64,000 nt of DNA. It comes from an uncultured Clostridia bacterium (lineage in GTDB: Bacteria; Bacillota; Clostridia; Oscillospirales; Acutalibacteraceae). The notes beneath the pieces were generated by a model, which searched no databases, was not told the DNA's origin, and saw only the letters and a program-made list of their open reading frames with translations. Shown one piece after another: positions 42,577 to 50,192 of the stretch (the stretch's first letter is position 1; the number at the start of each line of letters is the position of its first letter). Position numbers and translations under genes: made by a program. The stretch covers positions 47,247 to 111,246 of the forward strand of contig CALWVE010000006.1 of NCBI GenBank assembly GCA_944384905.1, read 5' to 3'.

Positions 42577-43224
42577 GTGTTTGACCGACTGAAAGAAGAA
42601 CTCGATTCCATTCTCGAGCGCGATCCGGCCGCCCGTTCCCGCGCAGAAGTCTATTTCCTGTATTCGGGATTCCGCGCCGTTCGGGCTTACCGCAAAGCCA
42701 ACTGGTTTTACCGCCACAATATGAAATTTATTGCCCGCTGGATTTCTCAGCGCGCCCGTCATAAAACCGGCATTGAAATTCATCCCGGCGCCACCATCGG
42801 CAAGGGACTGTTTATCGATCACGGCATGGGCGTCGTGATTGGAGAAACCGCCGAAATCGGCGATTACTGCACGCTGTATCAGGGTGTCACCCTGGGCGGA
42901 ACGGGCAAAGACCACGGCAAGCGCCATCCCACTCTGGGCAATCACGTGCTGATCGGCGCGGGCGCCAAAGTATTGGGGCCGTTCACCGTGGGCGATCACG
43001 CCCGTGTGGCCGCGGGCGCGGTGGTGCTCAGCGCGATTCCGGCCAACGCCACGGCCGTGGGCGTGCCTGCGCGCGTAGTGCGTGTAAACGGAGAAAAAGT
43101 CAATCATTGCAGCGACAATCTCGACCAGATCCATGTGGCCGACCCCGTGGCACAGGAACTGTGCCGCATGCGCGCCCGTCTGAAAAAAATGGAACAGCAG
43201 CTTTCAAAAAATACAGAAGAATAA
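42577..43224 (+). CDS. cysE: Serine O-acetyltransferase
   Basis: A 215-residue enzyme that acetylates serine with acetyl-CoA, the first step of cysteine synthesis. Left-handed beta-helix hexapeptide repeats run from about [20 protein letters not shown] to GVPARVVR, including the catalytic His region [16 protein letters not shown]. The C terminus carries a short coiled coil ([13 protein letters not shown]). The start is GTG 42577 with an AAGGAGGG site. It is the first gene of the T-box-controlled cysE-cysS operon; cysK at 19728 completes the pathway. Confidence 0.95.
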   Translation: MFDRLKEELDSILERDPAARSRAEVYFLYSGFRAVRAYRKANWFYRHNMKFIARWISQRARHKTGIEIHPGATIGKGLFIDHGMGVVIGETAEIGDYCTLYQGVTLGGTGKDHGKRHPTLGNHVLIGAGAKVLGPFTVGDHARVAAGAVVLSAIPANATAVGVPARVVRVNGEKVNHCSDNLDQIHVADPVAQELCRMRARLKKMEQQLSKNTEE

Positions 43225-43239
43225 ACGGAGGACACCATC

Positions 43240-44640
43240 ATGCAGCTTTACAACACGCTGACTCAGCAAAAAGACGAATTCAAAACCCATACCCCCGGCA
43301 AAGTGGGAATGTATACCTGCGGCCCCACGGTGTATCACTTCGCGCATATCGGCAACCTGCGCAGCTACATCATGGAAGATGTGCTGGAAAAATACTTGCG
43401 CTATGCGGGTTATGACGTGAAGCGCGTGATGAACATCACAGACGTGGGCCATCTGGCCAGCGACGCCGACACCGGCGAGGACAAGATGCTCAAAGGCGCC
43501 AAGCGTGAGCACAAAACTGTAATGGAAATCGCAAAATTCTATACGGATGCATTTTTTGCTGACTGCAAAAAGCTCAACATCAAAACGCCCGACGTGGTGG
43601 AGCCGGCCACAAATTGCATTCCTGAATTTATCCATATGATCGAAACCCTGCTTGAAAAAGGCTATGCCTATCAGGCCGGAGAAAACATCTATTTCGATAC
43701 ATCCAAGCTGAAAGATTACTATGTATTCGGCAGCCACAATGTGGAAGATCTGGCTGTGGGCGTGCGCGACAGCGTGGAAGAAGACGCCAACAAGCGCAAC
43801 AAAAGCGACTTCGTTTTGTGGTTCACCAAATCGAAGTTTGAAGATCAGGCGCTGAAGTGGGACAGCCCCTGGGGCGTAGGCTATCCGGGCTGGCACATTG
43901 AATGCTCCAGCATCAGCCTGAAGCACCTGGGCGAATACTGCGACCTGCACTGCGGCGGTGTGGATAATATTTTCCCGCACCACACCAACGAAATTGCCCA
44001 AAGCGAAGCCTATCTGGGTCACGCCTGGTGCCCGCAGTGGTTCCATGTAGCCCACCTCAACACCACCGGCGGCAAAATGAGCAAATCCAAGGGCGAATTT
44101 CTCACGGTTTCGCTGCTGGAAGAAAAAGGCTACGATCCGCTGGCCTATCGCTTCTTCTGCCTGCAGTCGCATTACCGCAAGCCGCTGCTGTTCAGCTGGG
44201 AGGCACTCGACAACGCGGTTTCGGCTTACACCAAGCTGCGCAGCCGTACGTCCGCGCTGAAAAACGAAGGCGACGTAAACGAAGCCGAACTGGCTCCGCT
44301 GCGTGCCGCGTTTAAAGAAGCGATGGACAACGACCTGAACACCTCGCTGGGCGTAACGGCCGTATATGATGTGCTGAAAGCCAATCTCAGCGACGCCGCC
44401 AAGCGTACGTTGATCGCTGAATTTGACAGCGTGCTTTCGCTCAACCTGCTGGAGCCGATTGAAACGGCAGCCGCGCCGCAGGATAACGAATTGACCGCTT
44501 GGGTGGAAGAAAGAATCGCCGCCCGTCTGGCCGCCAAAAAGGCCAAGGACTACGCCACGGCCGACGCCATCCGCAATGAGCTTTCCGCTCGCGGCGTGAC
44601 GATCAAAGACACCAAAGACGGCACCACCTGGAGCCTATAA
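43240..44640 (+). CDS. cysS: Cysteinyl-tRNA synthetase
   Basis: A 466-residue class I synthetase that charges tRNA-Cys. The HIGH-type motif is HFAHIGN near residues 33-39 and the KMSKS loop is at 279-283. Zinc-binding residues are visible in MYTCGPTVYH, GWHIECSS and HCGGVDNIFPHH. The start has a GGAGG site, 15 bases after cysE. Both genes sit behind a cysteine T-box, so low tRNA-Cys charging raises both synthesis and use of cysteine. Confidence 0.97.
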   Translation: MQLYNTLTQQKDEFKTHTPGKVGMYTCGPTVYHFAHIGNLRSYIMEDVLEKYLRYAGYDVKRVMNITDVGHLASDADTGEDKMLKGAKREHKTVMEIAKFYTDAFFADCKKLNIKTPDVVEPATNCIPEFIHMIETLLEKGYAYQAGENIYFDTSKLKDYYVFGSHNVEDLAVGVRDSVEEDANKRNKSDFVLWFTKSKFEDQALKWDSPWGVGYPGWHIECSSISLKHLGEYCDLHCGGVDNIFPHHTNEIAQSEAYLGHAWCPQWFHVAHLNTTGGKMSKSKGEFLTVSLLEEKGYDPLAYRFFCLQSHYRKPLLFSWEALDNAVSAYTKLRSRTSALKNEGDVNEAELAPLRAAFKEAMDNDLNTSLGVTAVYDVLKANLSDAAKRTLIAEFDSVLSLNLLEPIETAAAPQDNELTAWVEERIAARLAAKKAKDYATADAIRNELSARGVTIKDTKDGTTWSL

Positions 44641-45027
44641 GCGGCGGCGAACCGCCGCTGGATACGTCGCGGGGAAGTTTTGCTAAGTGTATAAGCTCAA
44701 GTCACGCGGCAGAAGCTTGGTGTACAAACGTAAAAAGTTTTCGTCCACCTTTTTCAAAAGGTGGTGGGGTCGAGGGCAAAGCCCTCGGCGCGCCTCGCAA
44801 GGCGCGAAACTCTTTTGCCTCCAAAAGCGCAGGATGGGGTGAGAAAACAGTCCGGGGGACTGTTTTCGAGGGGAAACCCACGCGCTTAGAGGGGTTTCCC
44901 CTTGCGGCGAACCGCCGCTGGATACGTCGCGGGGAAGTTTTGCTAAGTGTATAAGCTCAAGTCGCGCGGCAGATGCTTTCCGTTTGCTTTATGCCTCCTT
45001 CGCTGACGGCGGCGAACCGCCGCGTCC
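44641..45027. repeat. Mosaic palindromic intergenic repeat, copy I
   Basis: It starts directly after the cysS stop with GCGGCGAACCGCCGC. It holds a CCACCTTTTT/AAAAGGTGG stem, CGCGCCT/AGGCGCG with CGCA loop, GAAAACAGTCC/GGACTGTTTTC and a GGGGAAACCC/GGGTTTCCCC hairpin whose loop is the longer variant ACGCGCTTAGAG. A second GCGGCGAACCGCCGC unit and part of the AAGTCGCG block follow. Confidence 0.84.
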
Positions 45028-45057
45028 AAATCACAGGTGAAGTGCAAACAAAAATAA

Positions 45058-45097
45058 AAAGACAGCCATGCAAAAGCGCACGGCTGTCTCTTTTTAT
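45058..45097. terminator. Bidirectional terminator between cysS and ppk1
   Basis: AGACAGCC/GGCTGTCT hairpin with T-rich tracts on both sides, serving cysE-cysS from the left and ppk1 from the right. Confidence 0.88.
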
Positions 45098-45124
45098 ATG
45101 CATTTTCCTATAAATCAGATACGA

Positions 45125-47302
45125 TTACGCTTCCGGCTGTGTTTCCGCTTTCGGCTGATTGGCTTCGTACGCCTGCGCATAGAAAAATTCCTGCGAATTC
45201 AGCGGCTGCTCGCTGTTGGTCACCTTGACATACATACCGTTTTCAACCTGTACACGGGCCTTGCAGTTGTCGCGCAGCATGGTATCGAACATCTCATGCA
45301 TTCTGGCTCGGATGGCGGGATCATAAATCGGCGCGGCTACTTCCACACGGCGCAGCGTGTTGCGCGTCATAAAGTCTGCCGAAGAAATATACAGCTTTTC
45401 GCTGTCTCCGCAGCCGAAAATATAAATGCGCGAATGCTCCAGAAAACGCCCGACAATGCTGATGATGCGGATGTTTTCCGTGTAGCCCGGCACACCGGAC
45501 TGCAGGCAGCAGATGCCGCGCACGATCATATCGATCTTGACGCCGGCCTGCGAAGCTTCGATCAGCTTATCCATGATCTTCTTATCGGTCAGGGAATTGA
45601 TCTTGATACCGATATAAGCCGGGCGGCCGTGTACCTTGGCGTCGATCTGCTCCTCGATGAGATCGATAATCTTATTTTGCAAACACTTAGGCGCAACCAG
45701 CAAATGCTCGGTCTCTTCCACAACTTCGCCCAGAGAGAGCGCAGAGAAAATCTCCGCCGCTTCGTGTCCGATGCCCGGATGGGCGGTGAGGATCTGCAAG
45801 TCGGTATACAGGCGCGCGGTTTTTTCGTTGTAGTTGCCCGTACCGATCTGCGTAATCGTTTCGATGCCGTTTTCGCCGCGGCGGGTGATCAGGCACAGCT
45901 TGGAATGAACCTTGAGTTTATCCAGCCCATAAATAACATGGCAGCCGGCATCTTCCAGACGGCGCGACCATTCGATGTTGTTTTCTTCGTCAAAACGGGC
46001 TTTCAGTTCCACCAAAACGTCAACCTGCTTGCCGTTTTCGGCGGCTTCTACCAGCGCTTCCACCACCTTGCTGTGCTTGGCCAGACGGTAAAGCGTCATC
46101 CGGATCGAAACAACCTGCGGATCACAGGCGGCCTCGTGCAACAGATTCAAAAACGGCTGAATCGATTCAAACGGCAGCGAAATCATGCGGTCTTTTTCCA
46201 GAATCTGTTCGATCATCGGGCGGCCCGTTTCCAGCATAACCGGATGCTGCGGCACGCGGCGATCATAAAACAGGCCGGTATTGGCGCGCATCAGGTTCTG
46301 CATGGTAAAGAGGAACGACAGATCCGCGGGCATTTTCGAAACATAAACCTGTTCGCTTGTCAGCCCCAGACGGTCGCACAACAAACTTGTGATGCGGCTA
46401 TCCATGGGACGGGTCATTTCCAGGCGAACCGGGCACAATTTGCGGCGCTGGCGAATCACCTCGGCCATATGCTCGCGGTAATCGAGATCTTCGTCGGCGA
46501 TACTGTCGGCGTCGATATCGGCGTTGCGGGTAATACGGATCAGCGATTTCGATTTTACGCCGTACTTCTTAAACACCTTCGGCAAAAAGTGCAGAATCAG
46601 TTCTTCAGAGGTAATATAGCAGCCGGGATGCTCGGGCATGGGGATCAGCCGCTGGAAAACACCTGTGCTGCACGGTACGATACCGATTTTTACTTTTTCA
46701 GGTTTTTTCTCGTTTTTTTCGGCCTTATCACCTTTTTTGCCCAGCTCGGCCACGGCATACAGTTCTTTGTTATTGAGGAACGGGAACGGCTGCTTTTTGC
46801 CCACCACAATCGTGGAAAGCAGCGGCTGAAGTTCACGCGTGAAATACCGTTCCAGCTCTTTCTTTTCGCTCGAACGCAGATCGGCAAACGTCAGCAGCGA
46901 GACGCCCTGCTCTGAAACGGCATCCATCAGATCCCGATAAACGGCTTCGCGTTTGGGAATCAGTTCACGTACCTGACGCAAAACGGCCAGAATCTGCTCC
47001 ATGGGCGTCATATGGGTTTTGTTTTCGCGGATTTCGTTTTCCAGCAGCATCATGTCGTGCAGCGAACCGACGCGCACCATGAAAAATTCGTCCAGGTTGG
47101 TCTGGAAAATCGAGAGGAAAGACATCCGTTCACACAGCGGGTTGGTTTCATCGGCGGCTTCTTCCAAAACGCGCTCGTTGAATTTCAGCCAGGAAAGTTC
47201 ACGGTTGAGATAACACAGGGCGCGGGGCACCAGCGGATGGGGCGTAAGAGGCTGAGCCTCTTCCAAAACGATCGGTTGGTTGACAGGTTCAATTTCCGTC
47301 AT
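45125..47302 (-). CDS. ppk1: Polyphosphate kinase 1
   Basis: A 725-residue enzyme that polymerises the gamma-phosphate of ATP into polyphosphate. The N-terminal domain starts with CYLNRELSWLKFNERVLEEA; later come VELKARFDEENNIEWSRRLEDAG and the catalytic His in KLKVHSKLCLITRR. ATG 47302 has AAGGAAGTGA upstream and gives the usual family length. The frame remains open to TTG 47437, which sits eight bases after a strong AAGGAGG site and would add 45 residues containing one membrane helix. Both starts look usable, so a membrane-anchored form is possible. Confidence 0.93.
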   Translation of the reverse strand: MTEIEPVNQPIVLEEAQPLTPHPLVPRALCYLNRELSWLKFNERVLEEAADETNPLCERMSFLSIFQTNLDEFFMVRVGSLHDMMLLENEIRENKTHMTPMEQILAVLRQVRELIPKREAVYRDLMDAVSEQGVSLLTFADLRSSEKKELERYFTRELQPLLSTIVVGKKQPFPFLNNKELYAVAELGKKGDKAEKNEKKPEKVKIGIVPCSTGVFQRLIPMPEHPGCYITSEELILHFLPKVFKKYGVKSKSLIRITRNADIDADSIADEDLDYREHMAEVIRQRRKLCPVRLEMTRPMDSRITSLLCDRLGLTSEQVYVSKMPADLSFLFTMQNLMRANTGLFYDRRVPQHPVMLETGRPMIEQILEKDRMISLPFESIQPFLNLLHEAACDPQVVSIRMTLYRLAKHSKVVEALVEAAENGKQVDVLVELKARFDEENNIEWSRRLEDAGCHVIYGLDKLKVHSKLCLITRRGENGIETITQIGTGNYNEKTARLYTDLQILTAHPGIGHEAAEIFSALSLGEVVEETEHLLVAPKCLQNKIIDLIEEQIDAKVHGRPAYIGIKINSLTDKKIMDKLIEASQAGVKIDMIVRGICCLQSGVPGYTENIRIISIVGRFLEHSRIYIFGCGDSEKLYISSADFMTRNTLRRVEVAAPIYDPAIRARMHEMFDTMLRDNCKARVQVENGMYVKVTNSEQPLNSQEFFYAQAYEANQPKAETQPEA

Positions 47303-47563
47303 GGTCTCACTTCCTTTTTTGATAAAATGGGTAGAATGAAAAAACCGGAAATAAGCGGTTCCGGCTAAAATCAGCAATCCGGCGGCCGGCAGCACACAAG
47401 GCCAGAAGCCAAACGGCAAATCGGTTAAAAACGGCAAGCTGTATGCCTCCTTTACACCATAACCGATACAGATAAGGTCTATCCATGTCGATTATATAAA
47501 AAAATTATAAAATATAGATCAAATCAAAATCAGAACCGTGTAAAACGCGCTTGGTTGTGTGCC

Positions 47564-47597
47564 AAAAAAGCTGCGGCCATACCGCAGCTTTTTTATA
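47564..47597. terminator. Bidirectional terminator hairpin
   Basis: AAAAAAGCTGCGG/CCGCAGCTTTTTT perfect stem with CATA loop, between ppk1 and the UroD-like gene; it can work on either strand. Confidence 0.8.
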
Positions 47598-47624
47598 GAG
47601 AAATTACGTTGCCGACAAGACATA

Positions 47625-47818
47625 CAAAATGGCGGCTCACAGCTGTTGGCAAGTGCAAATCGCGAGTAGGGGAAACCCCTCTAGGCGCGTGGGCGGGGAG
47701 CCCCCGCGGGCAATTCGCGAATTGGATATAGAATAAATGACAAGCATCTGCCGCGCGACTTGAGCTTATATACCTAGCAATACTTCCTCGTGAAGTATCC
47801 TGCGGCGGTTCGCCGCCC
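47625..47818. repeat. Mosaic palindromic intergenic repeat, copy J
   Basis: A short copy: GGGGAAACCCC with the CTCTAGGCGCGTGGG loop variant, GCGGGGAGCCCCCGC, the AAGTCGCG block inverted, and GCGGCGGTTCGCCGCC abutting the stop codon of the UroD-like gene. Confidence 0.8.
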
Positions 47819-47820
47819 GG

Positions 47821-49062
47821 TTACGGTTTCCAGTAAGTATCGATCGTTTCCTTAGCCAGCTGCACATAGCGGCGTCCGCGCTCAAAATCACCGAAAATCG
47901 TGCCCACTTCGCGCTGAGCCACTTCCAGCATACAGCCGCTCGCGTGCTCGGCCACTTCTTTGAAGTAGGCGCGGATGGCATCTTCATCCAGCGGACCGTG
48001 GTTCGTCACATATTCCGCGCGCGGTTTGCTGTAGAACACCACGTTGCTGCCGCGCAGATATTCGCCCACCTGTGCTTCGTTGTTAAACGGCGAAACGGAA
48101 AGCTTGCGCAGATTCTTCCATTTGGAGAGATACTCCGGCCAGATGGCGTCTACGCGCTCGCAGCAGCCATAAGAAAGCAGGCCGTAGCGTTTCACCAGGC
48201 GATCCTGATAGGGGAATACGAATTCCCCGAACATCTCGGGCGAAACGGCTGTGGTTTCCTGAGATTCCAAGAAGCCCCAGCACTGCGTGGTACGGGTTAC
48301 GTTTTCAGCCGGAAGCTCGTGGTTAAAGGCAAAGCTTTCCTGCGCAACCGGGCTGATACCTGCCGTGGGGCACAGCAGCTTTTCATTTTCCAGGAAATCG
48401 TAGTATTTTTCATACACGGTGCAGGCCATATCCATGGCTTCGTGTACTTTTTCGGGGCAATCGTAAAGCGAGCAGTAAAACGCTTCCATGCCCATCAAAA
48501 AGACGATCGGCGAGGTCATGGGGCCGGTGAGGCTACCCATCACCAGGCGAGGCTTTAAGATATCGCCAAACGTATCCTCGGCCAGCGCCATGCGTTCCAT
48601 CGTCGCTTCGCGGTCTACGCCAAACGAACCGCCTTTGAGCTTATCGATTTCCTCTTCCAGATCCTCAATGACAGGATCGATATGGAATCCCTGAGAATGC
48701 TCGATGTTGGAGCGGGTTTTCTGTGGCGAGATACCAAACGGCGAAACATAGGTACGCCACTGGATATCGAAAGTGGGCGAAATGGGCGTGTCGTCGTCGA
48801 ACAGTTCGCGTCCCACCAGCGTATTCAGCATGGCGCGTTCCAGTTCGCGAGCTTCTTTGCCCTCACACTGCATACGGGGATCCACCACTTCGTGCGGAAA
48901 ATTGGAGAACAACAGGCGAACCGTGGGGCCTTCGCGGCGGCCTTCGGCCTGTGCCTGCCATTTTTTCAGAATTTCATCGTTTTTGGCGCAGGTGGCGTAT
49001 TCCAGCTGTTTCTGCGCCAATCTGCGAAGAATTTCGCGGTCTTTTCCCTGAATCGGATTCAT
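47821..49062 (-). CDS. Uroporphyrinogen decarboxylase (URO-D) family protein
   Basis: A 413-residue TIM-barrel protein of the URO-D superfamily, of the type found in glycan and corrinoid-methyltransferase loci of gut Firmicutes rather than true HemE. Pieces such as VMGSLTGPMTSPIVFLMGMEAFY, YGLLSYGCCERVD and NHGPLDEDAIRAYFKE support the call. Relatives include corrinoid-dependent methyltransferases, but no corrinoid protein gene is nearby, so the reaction is unknown. ATG 49062 has GAAGGGAAG seven bases upstream. A single-gene unit, as far as I can see. Confidence 0.72.
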   Translation of the reverse strand: MNPIQGKDREILRRLAQKQLEYATCAKNDEILKKWQAQAEGRREGPTVRLLFSNFPHEVVDPRMQCEGKEARELERAMLNTLVGRELFDDDTPISPTFDIQWRTYVSPFGISPQKTRSNIEHSQGFHIDPVIEDLEEEIDKLKGGSFGVDREATMERMALAEDTFGDILKPRLVMGSLTGPMTSPIVFLMGMEAFYCSLYDCPEKVHEAMDMACTVYEKYYDFLENEKLLCPTAGISPVAQESFAFNHELPAENVTRTTQCWGFLESQETTAVSPEMFGEFVFPYQDRLVKRYGLLSYGCCERVDAIWPEYLSKWKNLRKLSVSPFNNEAQVGEYLRGSNVVFYSKPRAEYVTNHGPLDEDAIRAYFKEVAEHASGCMLEVAQREVGTIFGDFERGRRYVQLAKETIDTYWKP

Positions 49063-49221
49063 AGACAAACTTCCCTTCCGTTTTTCAATATAGGTCTCCT
49101 CCAAGAGTCATCCGATGTGTTTTAGCATACACAGATAAACGAGAAAAAACCAGAGAAATTTGTTGCGCTTTTTTTGAAATTTGTTTCCTGATTTTTCCGA
49201 AAGCGCAGCAGCTTAACCGGA

Positions 49222-49935
49222 TCAGATGGTATCAGCGGTTACGATCGTGAGATCGGGATGCATCTGCAGAATGGAAGCAGGAACGGCGGGTGTCACCGGG
49301 CCGAAGAACGCTTTTTCCATGATTTCTTTTTTATCGGCGCCGTTGGCAATCAGCAGAACCTTTCTGGCGCGCATGATCGTCTGGATACCCATGGTCACGG
49401 CGTGCGTGGGCACTTCGCTTTCGCTGCCGAAGAAGCGGGCGTTCGCCTTGATCGTCATTTCGTTGAGTTCCACACAATGCGTGATCGTGGGAAAATCGGG
49501 GGCCGGCTCGTTAAAGCCGATATGTCCGTCGTGGCCGATGCCCAGAAGCTGCAGATCCACGCCGCCCAGCGAACGGATCAGCTCTTCATAGCGCTGGCAT
49601 TCGGCGTCCATATCTTCGGCCTTGCCGTTGGGCACATGCGTACGGGCTTTGTCGATGTTCACATGATTGAACAGGTTGTCATTCATAAAGTAGCGGTAGC
49701 TCTGTTCGTGGTCGCCGGAAAGGCCCACATATTCATCCAGGTTTACGGATGTAATCTGAGAAAAATCAATGTCGCCCTTGTTGTACCAATCGATCAACTG
49801 CTTATAGGTACCCACAGGGGAAGAACCCGTGGCCAGACCCAGCACACTGTCGGGCTTGAGAATGATCTGAGCGGCGATGATATTGGCAGCCTTGCGGCTC
49901 ATATCGGCATAGTCTTTGGCACGAATGATTTTCAT
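49222..49935 (-). CDS. nagB: Glucosamine-6-phosphate deaminase
   Basis: A 237-residue enzyme that converts glucosamine 6-phosphate to fructose 6-phosphate and ammonia. Conserved pieces are LGLATGSSPVGTYKQL, the catalytic segment SVNLDEYVGLSGDHEQSY and LLGIGHDGHIGFNEPA. No nagA lies beside it. The start is ATG 49935 with AAGAGG upstream, behind a TTGACT-17-TATACT promoter. Confidence 0.95.
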   Translation of the reverse strand: MKIIRAKDYADMSRKAANIIAAQIILKPDSVLGLATGSSPVGTYKQLIDWYNKGDIDFSQITSVNLDEYVGLSGDHEQSYRYFMNDNLFNHVNIDKARTHVPNGKAEDMDAECQRYEELIRSLGGVDLQLLGIGHDGHIGFNEPAPDFPTITHCVELNEMTIKANARFFGSESEVPTHAVTMGIQTIMRARKVLLIANGADKKEIMEKAFFGPVTPAVPASILQMHPDLTIVTADTI

Positions 49936-49999
49936 GTTCAAAACCTCTTTTTCTTGTTTTTATCGGCCGTCCGCTCAAAAATGCTGACGGCTTTTTAAC

Positions 50000-50028
50000 A
50001 GTATAACGCACCCCCTGAATAAAGTCAA
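50000..50028 (-). promoter_or_regulatory. Promoter of nagB
   Basis: On the - strand TTGACT (50023-50028), 17-base spacer, TATACT (50000-50005). Confidence 0.75.
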
Positions 50029-50088
50029 TTCATTCCCTGCATTTAAATAGGAAAGAGGGTGCGAAAGAGCGTCAAAACCTTGTTTTTG

Positions 50089-50117
50089 TTGACAATTTGA
50101 ATAGGATTTGATATATT
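50089..50117 (+). promoter_or_regulatory. Promoter of the GH78-GH43 fusion gene
   Basis: TTGACA (50089-50094), 17-base spacer, TATATT (50112-50117), divergent from nagB. Confidence 0.75.
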
Positions 50118-50192
50118 GACTTTGTATAGGCTGCACGGATTCTGCAGCTATAATCTGTGTTTCCGGTCAGCCGGAGGGAGGAGCACAAAATC

